From Bacteroidales bacterium (lineage in GTDB: Bacteria > Bacteroidota > Bacteroidia > Bacteroidales > P3), in assembly GCA_017455205.1 (NCBI GenBank), contig JAFTBM010000037.1:1-32630 (forward strand): a stretch of 32,630 bases of DNA. Reading direction: 5' to 3'. This document shows, one piece after another, positions 24,966-32,630 of this stretch; position 1 is the stretch's first letter, and every line of letters begins with the position of its first letter. The notes below the pieces were generated by a model. The model was not told where the DNA came from and did no database searches. It worked only from the letters and a program-made list of their open reading frames with translations. The position numbers and the translations under genes were made by a program.

Positions 24966-25946
24966 ATGAAAGAATACAAATGTGAAGAATGTGGCAAAAC
25001 GTGGGCATCTGCCGTAGAACCATTTGAATGCCCCAGCTGCCATTCGGCAAAGATCGCCATTGTGGGAGGTAATGGGCCATCTGTGAAAAGGTACTGGTGG
25101 ATTGTGGCTGTAGCCATTGTGTTGGCGGTCTTATTGTTGCTCCTTTTGCCAAATAAGGGCAGCACGCGTGTTTCCACCAAGGCCGATGAGAAATATCATA
25201 CGCTTAGCGTCTCCCTTTCGGGCGAGAGTGCAGCCAAGTACACCCTTGTGTTGAGGCAGGATGGCGTGCTTATGCAGCGGTATCGTTTGAGCGAGGACGA
25301 TGTCGAACACACGTTTACCGACCTCTGTGGAGAATACGTGCTTGAGGTCGTGTGGGAGGGCGGTGGTGCTGCACCCGATGTGAATAACTATGACCGTGAA
25401 TTTGACTTCGGCGGCTGGTGTTCTTCAGATGGTGGAGGGGAAGGTGGTGAAGTGCCAGGAAGTGGCAGCATGATGCCTGAAATCATACAGATTGTTTCCT
25501 CGCCCGGTCGCATCAGCAAAAAAGGCGAGACCTATACCATCAAGGTGATATTGGATGACCATTTTGCGGGTGAAGCAGAGTACTCGATAGACAATGCCCA
25601 ATGGCAGACCAGCAACACCTTCCCCCGACTGGTTCCAGGTGAATATGAAATATTTGTTAGGAACTCACGCCAAGATGCATACCGAGATTCAAAGCCAGTA
25701 AAGCTGCTCGAGGAACCAAAAATAACGCTCACGGTGGACGAGGCTAATGACCTGTTAAGCAGAGTGTCAGATGGTGATGATGAAGCAAAGAAAAAGTTAA
25801 AGCAATGTTTTGGTAACAGCATATTGGTTGTAGGGGTGGAGAATATAAATACTTTGCAGGACTTGTTGCGCGATTGTTGTGTGTTGGGAAATAGATATGA
25901 GATCATATCCATTTCGGGGAATAAGATAACGGTCAGGAATAAATAG
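24966..25946 (+). CDS. Zinc-ribbon membrane protein with periplasmic domains
   Basis: The 326-aa product begins with a zinc ribbon (Cys6, Cys9, Cys22, Cys25; KCEECGKTW and ECPSCHSAK) expected in the cytoplasm. A membrane segment at 43-61 follows, then about 260 residues that should be periplasmic. These include a beta-rich part (70-130), a Gly-rich linker (about 145-165), another beta part (EIIQIVSSPGRISKKGETYT to about 255) and a final alpha/beta segment rich in Asp and Leu. I recognise no family beyond the ribbon. The gene starts 14 bp after its neighbour and the next starts 2 bp after its stop. Confidence 0.72.
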   Translation: MKEYKCEECGKTWASAVEPFECPSCHSAKIAIVGGNGPSVKRYWWIVAVAIVLAVLLLLLLPNKGSTRVSTKADEKYHTLSVSLSGESAAKYTLVLRQDGVLMQRYRLSEDDVEHTFTDLCGEYVLEVVWEGGGAAPDVNNYDREFDFGGWCSSDGGGEGGEVPGSGSMMPEIIQIVSSPGRISKKGETYTIKVILDDHFAGEAEYSIDNAQWQTSNTFPRLVPGEYEIFVRNSRQDAYRDSKPVKLLEEPKITLTVDEANDLLSRVSDGDDEAKKKLKQCFGNSILVVGVENINTLQDLLRDCCVLGNRYEIISISGNKITVRNK

Positions 25947-25948
25947 GT

Positions 25949-26530
25949 ATGAGAAGGTGTCTGCTGATATTGATATGGCTGCTTGCCGCAGGGCAGTTGG
26001 TCTTTGCACAAGGTCCACTAATCTATGTCCGCCCCGATTACTCAATGGATCTTGAGCAGCTGAGAATGCAGCTGCGTAAGGTGATAGAATCATCGGGCGA
26101 TTCGTATGTTATCTACTATAGTGGCATCAAGTCGTTCTCTATGACTTCCGATAACTACGATGAGGATAAGTTGTTCGGAGCCATAAGTACGCAGAACTCA
26201 AGGCTACCCGTCGTTCCATTGCAGGAGATTGAAGCCCTGTCTGCACTGCTGGAAAGCAATTTGGACTTAACCGTCGATCCAGGGGGAATGGTGAGGTCGG
26301 CAAAAGGCTACGGTTCGATTGAGATAATATGCTTTGTGGGGGATGATTTTATTGAGGGCCACAATGCCGATGCGGTAATAGCGCGCCTGTTGGTGGTCAA
26401 TGGACTGTCGGGGGACGGTACAATTCTGGCGGAAGTCTCTTTCTATCCCTGTGGAGCTGCGTATGCCGAGACCCCTATTAAGTTTAGCGACAAATATGGA
26501 ATAACAAAAGAAATAGTTGTTGAAAAATGA
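25949..26530 (+). CDS. Exported protein, unknown function
   Basis: The 193-aa product has a cleavable signal peptide (LLILIWLLAAGQLVFAQ, cleavage near residue 20) and no other membrane segment, so it is periplasmic or secreted. The mature part looks alpha/beta: DLEQLRMQLRKVIESSGDSY followed by VIYYSG, a middle helix (LQEIEALSALLESNLDL), and a strand SIEIICFVGDDFIEG. I recognise no family, though the alternating strands would suit a Rossmann or vWA-like fold. Its stop overlaps the start of the vWA gene by ATGA, indicating coupled translation and perhaps a direct partnership. Confidence 0.72.
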   Translation: MRRCLLILIWLLAAGQLVFAQGPLIYVRPDYSMDLEQLRMQLRKVIESSGDSYVIYYSGIKSFSMTSDNYDEDKLFGAISTQNSRLPVVPLQEIEALSALLESNLDLTVDPGGMVRSAKGYGSIEIICFVGDDFIEGHNADAVIARLLVVNGLSGDGTILAEVSFYPCGAAYAETPIKFSDKYGITKEIVVEK

Positions 26531-28935
26531 AAAAGCAGTTTCTTTCTTTATCTTTTATCCTGGTATTCAGCCTGCCTCTTTGGGCACAGCAGTTGCCGAC
26601 GAAAATCAATGCCTGGGTTCCCGAATATATTGGGAAGACCGATGGGAGTCCGCTCGGAATTGGAATCGATGAGACATGGCAGCATTGGTGCGAGCGGAAA
26701 ATCAAGTCGGGCGATTTGGGAAAGAATACTAAAACGATATGGAAGGTGTGGAGTGATAGATCCAACAATCCCGCCTATGCCAGCAGCAGCACATCAAGTG
26801 AGGTCGTTAGGCGGCTGGCATTTGGTGAAAGCTTTTTTGTGGCCGATGTCAGCAATGGGATGCTCTTGCTCTTCTCGGATGAATATAATCCAACTTACCC
26901 AAAGTTCAATAAAACGTCAAAAGTGGTGGGATGGGTGCCGATAGAGAATCTGTTGCTTTACGGGGAGTGCCCCAAAACGCAAAGCCAAATATATCTGAAG
27001 GGTCTTATTGTCTACGACCCCACCAAAGGCAAGTCAGTTGATAAAAACCCTGAATATACATTGGTCCCCGGTGGCAATTTGGGAGCTGGGAGAAGGGCAA
27101 AGGACTTGGACATCCTTTTTGTTATGAAAAAAGTCTCCATTGGCGGCGGCAGTTATTACCTTTTGTCGAATTCCATGAATTGTGAAGATAGAATATCGGC
27201 ACTCTATGGCTGGTTGCCAGAGGAATATGTTACCGAGTGGTCGCAGCGCCTTACTCTTGAGCCGACCCATGCCAGTTCTGCTGTCAGAGAGTATGACAAT
27301 ATCGAAAAGAAGCCCACGGCTTTCGAGGAGTACGACCGTGCAACGCGTTTTTTGTCCTCAGGGTCGATTGATAGACTCATTTGGGTCTACAGCGACTTTA
27401 CAACCGTTCGCCAACATCCCTATCAGATGCGCCTTCCGATACTTAGCAATACCACCAATGACAACATTTTTCGGGTGGCAGTGATTAATAATCTCGCATC
27501 CAATGGCACGTCCGAGTCCGTCAAGGCCGATTTGGACAAGCGGCTGGAAAAGCTGCGTGAACACCAAAGCAAAATCAACGTGATATTCGTCATCGATGCC
27601 ACCCAATCAATGAAAAAGTACTTTGCCTCAGTCGCTAGTGCGCTGACGGATGTGATGAAACGCACCTTCTTCCAAAGTGCCAATATCAAGGTGGGCTGTG
27701 TGCTATATCGTGATTATAAGGATCATGAAAAGAACGGGGTGCAGTACCTCCCCTGTACCGCCGACCTGAAATCTGTGGCCAGCTACCTTAACCAAGTGGA
27801 GGTGGGGAGCATCGACCCCGATGATTGGGAGGCTATGTTCGATGGTATCGAAGTGGCTCTCGATTACGGCAAGATGGGCTATAAGCCAGAAGAAAGCAAC
27901 TTCGTCGTCCTTATCGGCGATGCTGGCAATCATCCCACGGATATCAGCGGGAAACCATGGCGTGCAATAGCCTCCGACCTCGCCAAACGGATGGTTACAA
28001 GCAATATCAACATGATTGCCTACCAAATCAACCACGCGGGTTCGGATGCCTACGACGACTTTGCCGACCAAGTGGGCGTGATGCAAAATGCTTTGAGCAA
28101 AGAGTATGAGCGGAAATTAAAACGCCCCGAAGGAACGATGGACTACAAGCTTATCTCTAATCGTTGCTACCGCCTCATGCGTGCAAGCACAAAAATGGAC
28201 GACGTCCCGATATACAATATGTACCGCTATGCAGCTGCTAACACCTCCGAGTCTTCCTCCGGCCTCACCCAGATGATTTCATCCAACATTGAGGACTTTC
28301 AAAAGTGGACCATTGGCTACATTGACATGTTGGAAAAAGCCCTAAATGGGGGCATCGAGGGAGCGGGGGATTTGAACCGCGATGGATTGCTGGACTACCT
28401 AAAAAGAAACAAATGGACAGCGGATGAGATTAACCATTTCATCAGCTATATGAAGAGCGGGGGACATGCAAAGTTTTTAGCTTACACTTCGATGAAAATC
28501 GCAGGCAAACGCCACGACCTCTACGACTACGTCCTTTTCTTCAGCAAGCAAGAACTCCAGAATCTTCTCCACGAGCTCGACAAGGTCAACGCGAACAATG
28601 CCAGCGACAAGAAAGCCTACCAGGACGCACTCATCGCTATGGGGCAGGCCATCCTGGGCAACTTCAACGCCAACCAAATCGGCGGCATGACGGTTGAGGA
28701 GCTGATGTCGCAAATCTATGGTGTCCCGATTAAAATGCAATCCTGCGGCTTCCGCATCGACCAAATTCCCAACCTCGACAATGCACAGGTGCAAGAGCTG
28801 CTGAAAGATTTTCGTGCAAAACTTACTAAATTGCATCATATTGCAGGCAACACTTACGACGGCCAATTCTCGAAAAATGGAATCATCTACTATTGGATTC
28901 CTCTCGACCTAATGCCTGGCTATTGCATCAAATAA
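26527..28935 (+). CDS. Large secreted vWA-domain protein, TssR-like
   Basis: The 802-aa product has a signal peptide (SFILVFSLPLWAQ). Residues about 55-150 form an SH3-like barrel region (TIWKVWSDRSNNPAYASS, VVGWVPIENLLLYGEC). A vWA domain starts near 350: NVIFVIDATQSMKKYF with the metal site D357-A-T-Q-S361, then VGCVLYRDYKDH, and FVVLIGDAGNHPTD near 460. The rest (about 520-802) is helical. The order barrel, middle, vWA and helical end recalls TssR, a periplasmic part specific to the Bacteroidetes type VI system (subtype iii); this is from memory. No T6SS sheath, baseplate or VgrG gene is present, so TssR-like is the most I claim. Codons become GC-rich towards the 3' end. Confidence 0.78.
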   Translation: MKKQFLSLSFILVFSLPLWAQQLPTKINAWVPEYIGKTDGSPLGIGIDETWQHWCERKIKSGDLGKNTKTIWKVWSDRSNNPAYASSSTSSEVVRRLAFGESFFVADVSNGMLLLFSDEYNPTYPKFNKTSKVVGWVPIENLLLYGECPKTQSQIYLKGLIVYDPTKGKSVDKNPEYTLVPGGNLGAGRRAKDLDILFVMKKVSIGGGSYYLLSNSMNCEDRISALYGWLPEEYVTEWSQRLTLEPTHASSAVREYDNIEKKPTAFEEYDRATRFLSSGSIDRLIWVYSDFTTVRQHPYQMRLPILSNTTNDNIFRVAVINNLASNGTSESVKADLDKRLEKLREHQSKINVIFVIDATQSMKKYFASVASALTDVMKRTFFQSANIKVGCVLYRDYKDHEKNGVQYLPCTADLKSVASYLNQVEVGSIDPDDWEAMFDGIEVALDYGKMGYKPEESNFVVLIGDAGNHPTDISGKPWRAIASDLAKRMVTSNINMIAYQINHAGSDAYDDFADQVGVMQNALSKEYERKLKRPEGTMDYKLISNRCYRLMRASTKMDDVPIYNMYRYAAANTSESSSGLTQMISSNIEDFQKWTIGYIDMLEKALNGGIEGAGDLNRDGLLDYLKRNKWTADEINHFISYMKSGGHAKFLAYTSMKIAGKRHDLYDYVLFFSKQELQNLLHELDKVNANNASDKKAYQDALIAMGQAILGNFNANQIGGMTVEELMSQIYGVPIKMQSCGFRIDQIPNLDNAQVQELLKDFRAKLTKLHHIAGNTYDGQFSKNGIIYYWIPLDLMPGYCIK

Positions 28936-28946
28936 CCGCTCCTGCT

Positions 28947-29831
28947 ATGAACTATTTTGAACTCCACAATGTGCAATGTGCCTACAGCGACGGACGCACC
29001 GTGCTCCGCATCGACAGCCTCGCCATCCCCCGCAGCTGCATCGTCTTCATCGTAGGCCAGTCTGGCTGTGGCAAAAGCACCATCCTCGAAACCCTCGGGC
29101 TGATGAACAACACCATGCTCCCCACCCCCGATAGCCGTCTGCTCTTCCATGCACCCGATGGCTCCGAGATTGACTACCAGCGGCTCTGGACCTCGCGCCA
29201 CAGCAATGCACGCCTCTCCGATATCCGCCGCCGCTATTTCAGCTTCATCTTCCAGCAGACCAACCTGATGCGCAACTTCAACATCTACGAGAACATCGCC
29301 CTCACCAAGATGCTGCAAGGTGCTTCCGAGGCTGAATGCAAGCGCACCACCAACGACATCCTGCACAAAGTGGCCCTCGACGAGTTTGTGAAGATGTACG
29401 GAGGCGGGTGGGCATCCGACAGCAAGGTCTTCAGCCGCCCCAACGAAGCCTCTGGCGGCCAGCAGCAGCGGATGGCCTTCGCCCGAGCTATGGTGGCTGA
29501 ATATAGCATCCTCTTCTGCGATGAACCCACTGGCAACCTCGACCCCGACACCGCCGATATCCTGATGCACTACCTCCACGATGAGGTGAAATCCCGTCCC
29601 GATGCCTCGGCCATCATCGTCTCCCACGATATGCACCTGGCCACCCACTATGCCGATGTCATCATCAAGATATTCAAAAAGCAACATGGCACCGAACGCG
29701 ACGACTACTACGGCTACATCACCTCCGACTCCGTATTCAGCCGCACGGGCGACCACTGGCATCAAGGCACCGACAACCTCAACCTCAACACCGATGAGGT
29801 CATCGCCAAACTTAAACAATGGGACAAATGA
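28947..29831 (+). CDS. ABC transporter ATP-binding protein (LolD/MacB type)
   Basis: The 294-aa product is an ABC ATPase with Walker [10 protein letters not shown] (37-45), a Q-loop (FIFQQTNLM), signature [14 protein letters not shown], Walker [13 protein letters not shown] and switch His in VSHDMH. The signature reads ASGGQ rather than LSGGQ. EPTGNLD and the class fit partners of FtsX-like permeases (lipoprotein release, macrolide or peptide export). The longer frame begins inside the vWA gene; I use the ATG at 28947, which gives [13 protein letters not shown]. An extra segment after the switch His (about 235-294) is longer than usual. It overlaps the permease start by ATGA. Confidence 0.9.
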   Translation: MNYFELHNVQCAYSDGRTVLRIDSLAIPRSCIVFIVGQSGCGKSTILETLGLMNNTMLPTPDSRLLFHAPDGSEIDYQRLWTSRHSNARLSDIRRRYFSFIFQQTNLMRNFNIYENIALTKMLQGASEAECKRTTNDILHKVALDEFVKMYGGGWASDSKVFSRPNEASGGQQQRMAFARAMVAEYSILFCDEPTGNLDPDTADILMHYLHDEVKSRPDASAIIVSHDMHLATHYADVIIKIFKKQHGTERDDYYGYITSDSVFSRTGDHWHQGTDNLNLNTDEVIAKLKQWDK

Positions 29832-31357
29832 GACTCCAACTATTCACCCGCACCTTTACCCGCAACGAATACCGTGCCATCCTCGGTAAGCGGCACTCTA
29901 ATTTCGTCATCCTCCTCCTCGTCTTCCTCTGCTCGGTCGGTGCCCTGGAGTTCAGCCGTGCCGGCCTCAAATACCTCAACCACAAGATGGACGACCCCTT
30001 CATCAACTGGGTAGACATCCGAAAACCACAACCCGACTTCGAGCGTTTCCAAGCCGATATGCAGCGGCAGGACCTCCTCGACCGCTTCCACATTGCCGAC
30101 GTGGAATGCAACAACTACGACCTCGACCAAGTCTTCGACCTCAACCACCGCAAGCTCCGCGTCGAGGGGCGTACTTTTGCCGTTGGCAGTCGCCTGGTGG
30201 AGCGGATTCTGGCGCCAGACAACGTCATCGTCTGCCGCCAGCGCGACATCACCGATGCCGATTATGGATGGATCGTTACTTGGGATCTCCTCGCCCGCAT
30301 GGGCTACACCTCCACCGACACACTCCCCCTCTTCATCACCCTCACCTTCGAGGGTAACTCCTCCACCATCGACCGCTGGAACATCGCCCACCATGCCAAC
30401 AACTATATCGAAATCCCTATACCCATACTGGCCGTCGTGGAGCAACTGCCCGACCTGCTTGACTACCTCATGCCCTACCGCTACTTCGGCCAACGGCGCT
30501 GCAGCACCAACAACCCACTCAATATCACCAACCATCCCTCCTACTACTCCGACCTCCAATTCATCCTTCGCGACACCGTCGGCACCGCCCGCAGCCTTCG
30601 CACTGCCCTCGACCGCTGCGGTGTACCCTACGACGGCGACATTGTATTCACCCCCTATAGCGATGCCTACCTGCCCGCCCACAGGGTTCGCATCATTATG
30701 CGCGACAGCGTCATAGCCCACGTCAATGCCGCTGCCGAAGCTATCCTCTCCTCCCACAACGGCCTAACCCGCACCTACGACTTCGACTTTGAACACACAG
30801 GCCGTATGGCCACCGACTACGTCTCGCTTATGTTTTCCGACATCTCGCAGGTGGCTGCCTTCGCCGACTGGGCCAAGTCCGAATACGGCATCCGCATCGA
30901 TATGGCCCAAATCGAAGCCAAAAACAACTTCAACACCTTCAACCTCCTCGCCAGCGTTCTCAGCGTGGCCATCATCATCCTCAGCATCCTTTTTGTGGCC
31001 ATCTTCCTCTGGTTCCTCATCGACTCCCACTTCCGTGCCATCTCCAAAAACCTGGGGACTATCATGGCCTTCGGCCTGCCCAACGCTACCATCGTCCAAA
31101 TCTACCTGCGGGTCTTCATGCGCCTCGTGGTGGAAAGCCTCGCGATGGCTGTGGTCTGCCTCGTGTCCATCGAACTCGGCCTCTCGCTCTGCGGTCTGGT
31201 CAGGGAAAGCGGTTTCCCCTACATCAGCATCCTCGACGGATGGGTGCTGGCCATCCTTGTGATCATCCCCTTACTGACAGCTCTGGTCGTAACCCTTACA
31301 ATGCAGCACAAACTCGAAGCCCGCCCAGGCGACCTCATCTTTGAACGTATCAAGTAG
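29828..31357 (+). CDS. FtsX-like ABC transporter permease
   Basis: The 509-aa product has the MacB/LolCE layout: one N-terminal membrane segment (about 22-43, FVILLLVFLCSVGALEFS), a large periplasmic domain (about 45-365), and three C-terminal membrane segments (LASVLSVAIIILSILFVAIF; FMRLVVESLAMAVVCLVSIE; WVLAILVIIPLLTALVVTL). The coupling region GTIMAFGLPNATIVQIYL lies between the second and third. The ATG at 29828 overlaps the ATPase stop; an ATG three codons earlier is the alternative. With the ATPase it should form a homodimeric mechanotransmission-type transporter acting on a periplasmic or lipoprotein substrate. Codon use is C-rich, unlike the AT-rich genes at the start of the cluster. 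Confidence 0.87.
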   Translation: MRLQLFTRTFTRNEYRAILGKRHSNFVILLLVFLCSVGALEFSRAGLKYLNHKMDDPFINWVDIRKPQPDFERFQADMQRQDLLDRFHIADVECNNYDLDQVFDLNHRKLRVEGRTFAVGSRLVERILAPDNVIVCRQRDITDADYGWIVTWDLLARMGYTSTDTLPLFITLTFEGNSSTIDRWNIAHHANNYIEIPIPILAVVEQLPDLLDYLMPYRYFGQRRCSTNNPLNITNHPSYYSDLQFILRDTVGTARSLRTALDRCGVPYDGDIVFTPYSDAYLPAHRVRIIMRDSVIAHVNAAAEAILSSHNGLTRTYDFDFEHTGRMATDYVSLMFSDISQVAAFADWAKSEYGIRIDMAQIEAKNNFNTFNLLASVLSVAIIILSILFVAIFLWFLIDSHFRAISKNLGTIMAFGLPNATIVQIYLRVFMRLVVESLAMAVVCLVSIELGLSLCGLVRESGFPYISILDGWVLAILVIIPLLTALVVTLTMQHKLEARPGDLIFERIK

Positions 31358-31889
31358 CCGTGTCCCATCTTCTCCGCCTCCTGCCCTATTTTCGGCTTCC
31401 TCATTCGGGGAGCAAAAATTACTTCGCGTGCGAAGTAGTTGCATTTTGCAAACCATTCGGCTATCGCCATTCTGATTTTCTTAATGCATTGAATATTAAT
31501 GCAATTACCCTATTGGAATTTTGCAATACGCTCGTAATAAGCCATTTGTCCTATACAGGTAGGCATCTGCTCCGTATCCGCTCCGTATCCGCTCCGTATC
31601 CACTCCGTATCAAGTCCGTATCCGCACGGAGAGGTTACGGTGCATTTACGTCGCGGATGAGGGGAGGGTGCCAATCGTTCGCACACGAACTAATTTGCTT
31701 TTTGGTGGGCGATTCAAAGACCATTTTTAGACCCTTAAGGTGGGGACGAGCGATGGTCGGTGCGAAAGGGAAATTCTCAAACGGCTGCGGTCAGCGTCGT
31801 GGCTTATTAAGTCGGATAGCGGAGGTCGCAGCCCCGTGCCGTGCAACCTTGCTTTCCCCGAATTGTCAATCAGTAAATCTTCATTCGAT
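31358..31889. other. Intergenic region with a palindrome and repeat array 3
   Basis: No convincing gene. TACTTCGC-GT-GCGAAGTA at 31420-31437 is a perfect 8-bp inverted repeat 60 bp after the permease stop, without a T run. Array 3 of the 11-bp repeat follows at 31569-31623. I see no clear promoter for the next gene. Confidence 0.6.
31569..31623 (-). repeat. 11-bp tandem repeat array 3 (GGATACGGAGC type, inverted)
   Basis: On the minus strand the five units read GGATACGGACT, TGATACGGAGT and three GGATACGGAGC, identical to array 1 over 55 bp. Flanking sequence differs from arrays 1 and 2. It is inverted relative to array 2, with the 19.6-31.4 kb block between them. Confidence 0.95.
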
Positions 31890-32630
31890 ATGAATAGAGC
31901 GATAAAACCACTCGTGTTGTCTCTTTTGGTAGCTGGTGCCCTATCGGTATCGGCACAAAATGCTACGGTGTGTCGGCACGCCAGCTACACTTTGGCCACA
32001 CCATCCGCCGTCAGTGCATCCTATACCTACCGCTGGCAAAGTAGCACCGACGATGCCGCGTGGAGCGACCTCACCACCTGGGATGCCTATGCTCCCTACA
32101 CCCTAACAGACATCACTGCACCAGTCTACGCACGCTTGCAGGCCGACACCAATGCCGACAACGTCGCTGACACTCTGATTGTGCATCTTTCCCTCTCGCT
32201 CTATCCATCGGCACAGCTCCTCTCGGTGTCAGTGCCTGCCCAAGTCTGCCCTGGCAGCACGGCCAGTGTCAGTGTTGCAGCCAGTTCGGGTGTGCGTTTT
32301 ACCTTGCAGTCCACAGCCGACACCGTGGGAGGCTCTGTCTCCACGGTGGTGGCTGGCAGCACTTCTACCGCCCTCACCACGGCGGCTATCGCCAGCACGG
32401 TGTTTCACCGGGTTATCGCCACGCACACCGTTTGTGGCGATACCGACACCTCGCATTGGTACAAGACCGAGCCCTACGCTGCCTTCACCGCTGGGACGAT
32501 AGCGATAGCGGGTGCGGATACGGTGTGTTATGACAAGACGCCTGGGGTGCTTGGGATAGCGACGGCGTTTAGCGGTGGTGCTGGGATGGGGACGTATAGT
32601 TATCAGTGGCAGAGCAGCACCGATGGAGCA
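31890..32630 (+). CDS. Exported repetitive protein (incomplete at window end)
   Basis: An open frame of 247 codons runs from ATG 31890 to the window edge without a stop. It starts with a signal peptide (IKPLVLSLLVAGALSVSAQ). The mature part is Thr/Ser/Ala-rich and beta-like: SYTYRWQSSTDDAAW near residue 45, then a later TYSYQWQSSTDGA at the very end, so at least one repeat of about 190 residues begins again. This style is common in large Bacteroidetes surface proteins exported by the type IX system, but the C-terminal sorting domain, if any, is outside the window. Codon use changes near 32490 from ACC/GCC to ACG/GCG/GGG within the gene. Confidence 0.8.
   Translation, partial: MNRAIKPLVLSLLVAGALSVSAQNATVCRHASYTLATPSAVSASYTYRWQSSTDDAAWSDLTTWDAYAPYTLTDITAPVYARLQADTNADNVADTLIVHLSLSLYPSAQLLSVSVPAQVCPGSTASVSVAASSGVRFTLQSTADTVGGSVSTVVAGSTSTALTTAAIASTVFHRVIATHTVCGDTDTSHWYKTEPYAAFTAGTIAIAGADTVCYDKTPGVLGIATAFSGGAGMGTYSYQWQSSTDGA

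Noticed and set aside
28920..30757. Long minus-strand open frames (about 300 codons each) opposite the ABC genes
   Set aside because: The plus strand encodes all ABC motifs; the antisense products are Val/Gly/Asp-rich shadows of C-ending codons.
19602..31357. Type VI secretion locus
   Set aside because: Only one TssR-like protein is seen. Sheath, tube, baseplate, ClpV and spike genes are absent.
19602..31357. Integrated phage or integrative element
   Set aside because: No integrase, relaxase, capsid or att repeat at a tRNA end is visible; the nearest tRNA (Val) is 1.1 kb away and its 3' end is on the far side.
31420..31437. Terminator after the permease gene
   Set aside because: The stem is only 8 bp with a 2-nt loop, and no T run follows on either strand.
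31360..31893. A 177-codon plus-strand open frame after the permease gene
   Set aside because: It runs through the 11-bp repeat array and the palindrome, has no domain, and overlaps the start of the real exported protein.

Overview
The window looks like chromosomal DNA of an uncultured member of the Bacteroidales (phylum Bacteroidota). The evidence is several promoters of the phylum-specific form (TAnnTTTG at -7, in the best cases with TTTG/TTTTG 19-20 bp upstream), many short lipoproteins with KDD-type residues after the lipid-bearing cysteine, a DUF4296 lipoprotein, a DUF2027-like KOW protein, a short CstA and a separate MutA subunit. No rRNA, insertion sequence, integrase or CRISPR array is visible.

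Layout. 0.1-0.3 kb: tRNA-Ser(UGA) on the minus strand with promoter and terminator. 0.9-3.2 kb: queA and rarA, overlapping by ATGA. 3.2-6.9 kb (minus): cstA, a small KOW/coiled-coil protein, an unknown protein and ispG. 7-10.7 kb (minus): a long-chain acyl-CoA ligase, a Wza-like export lipoprotein and a nucleotidyltransferase-fold protein. 11.3-16.1 kb (plus): mutA (no mutB beside it), then a tight run of an LptF/LptG-type permease, sufE, a DUF59/SufT-type protein and an OppC-type permease. 16.2-18.5 kb: three small lipoproteins (plus), a DUF4296 lipoprotein and tRNA-Val(UAC) (minus). 19.2-19.4 kb: a long imperfect hairpin with a terminator, which I read as a probable 6S-like RNA.

19.6-28.9 kb holds the most unusual part: eight tightly packed same-strand genes behind one promoter. 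They encode a coiled-coil membrane protein, a P-loop GTPase-like protein, two membrane-anchored proteins that appear to share an N-terminal domain, a tiny coiled-coil lipoprotein, a retropepsin-like lipoprotein, a zinc-ribbon membrane protein, an exported protein and a large secreted vWA protein recalling TssR of the Bacteroidetes type VI secretion system. No secretion-system core genes are present. The layout suggests a trans-envelope, GTPase-driven apparatus in which a cytoplasmic switch is coupled through membrane anchors to periplasmic and lipoprotein parts; a conflict or defence role is inference only. An ABC ATPase and a FtsX-like permease follow (28.9-31.4 kb). The window ends inside a repetitive exported protein.

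Three five-unit arrays of an 11-bp repeat (GGATACGGAGC family) lie between genes at about 11.0, 18.7 and 31.6 kb. The last two are inverted and bracket the 19.6-31.4 kb block. A 64-nt near-perfect palindrome with tandem copies of its arm lies next to the first array. Base and codon use is patchy: ispG is very GC-rich, the 19.6-24.9 kb genes are AT-rich, and some genes switch from G-ending to C-ending codons part way through.
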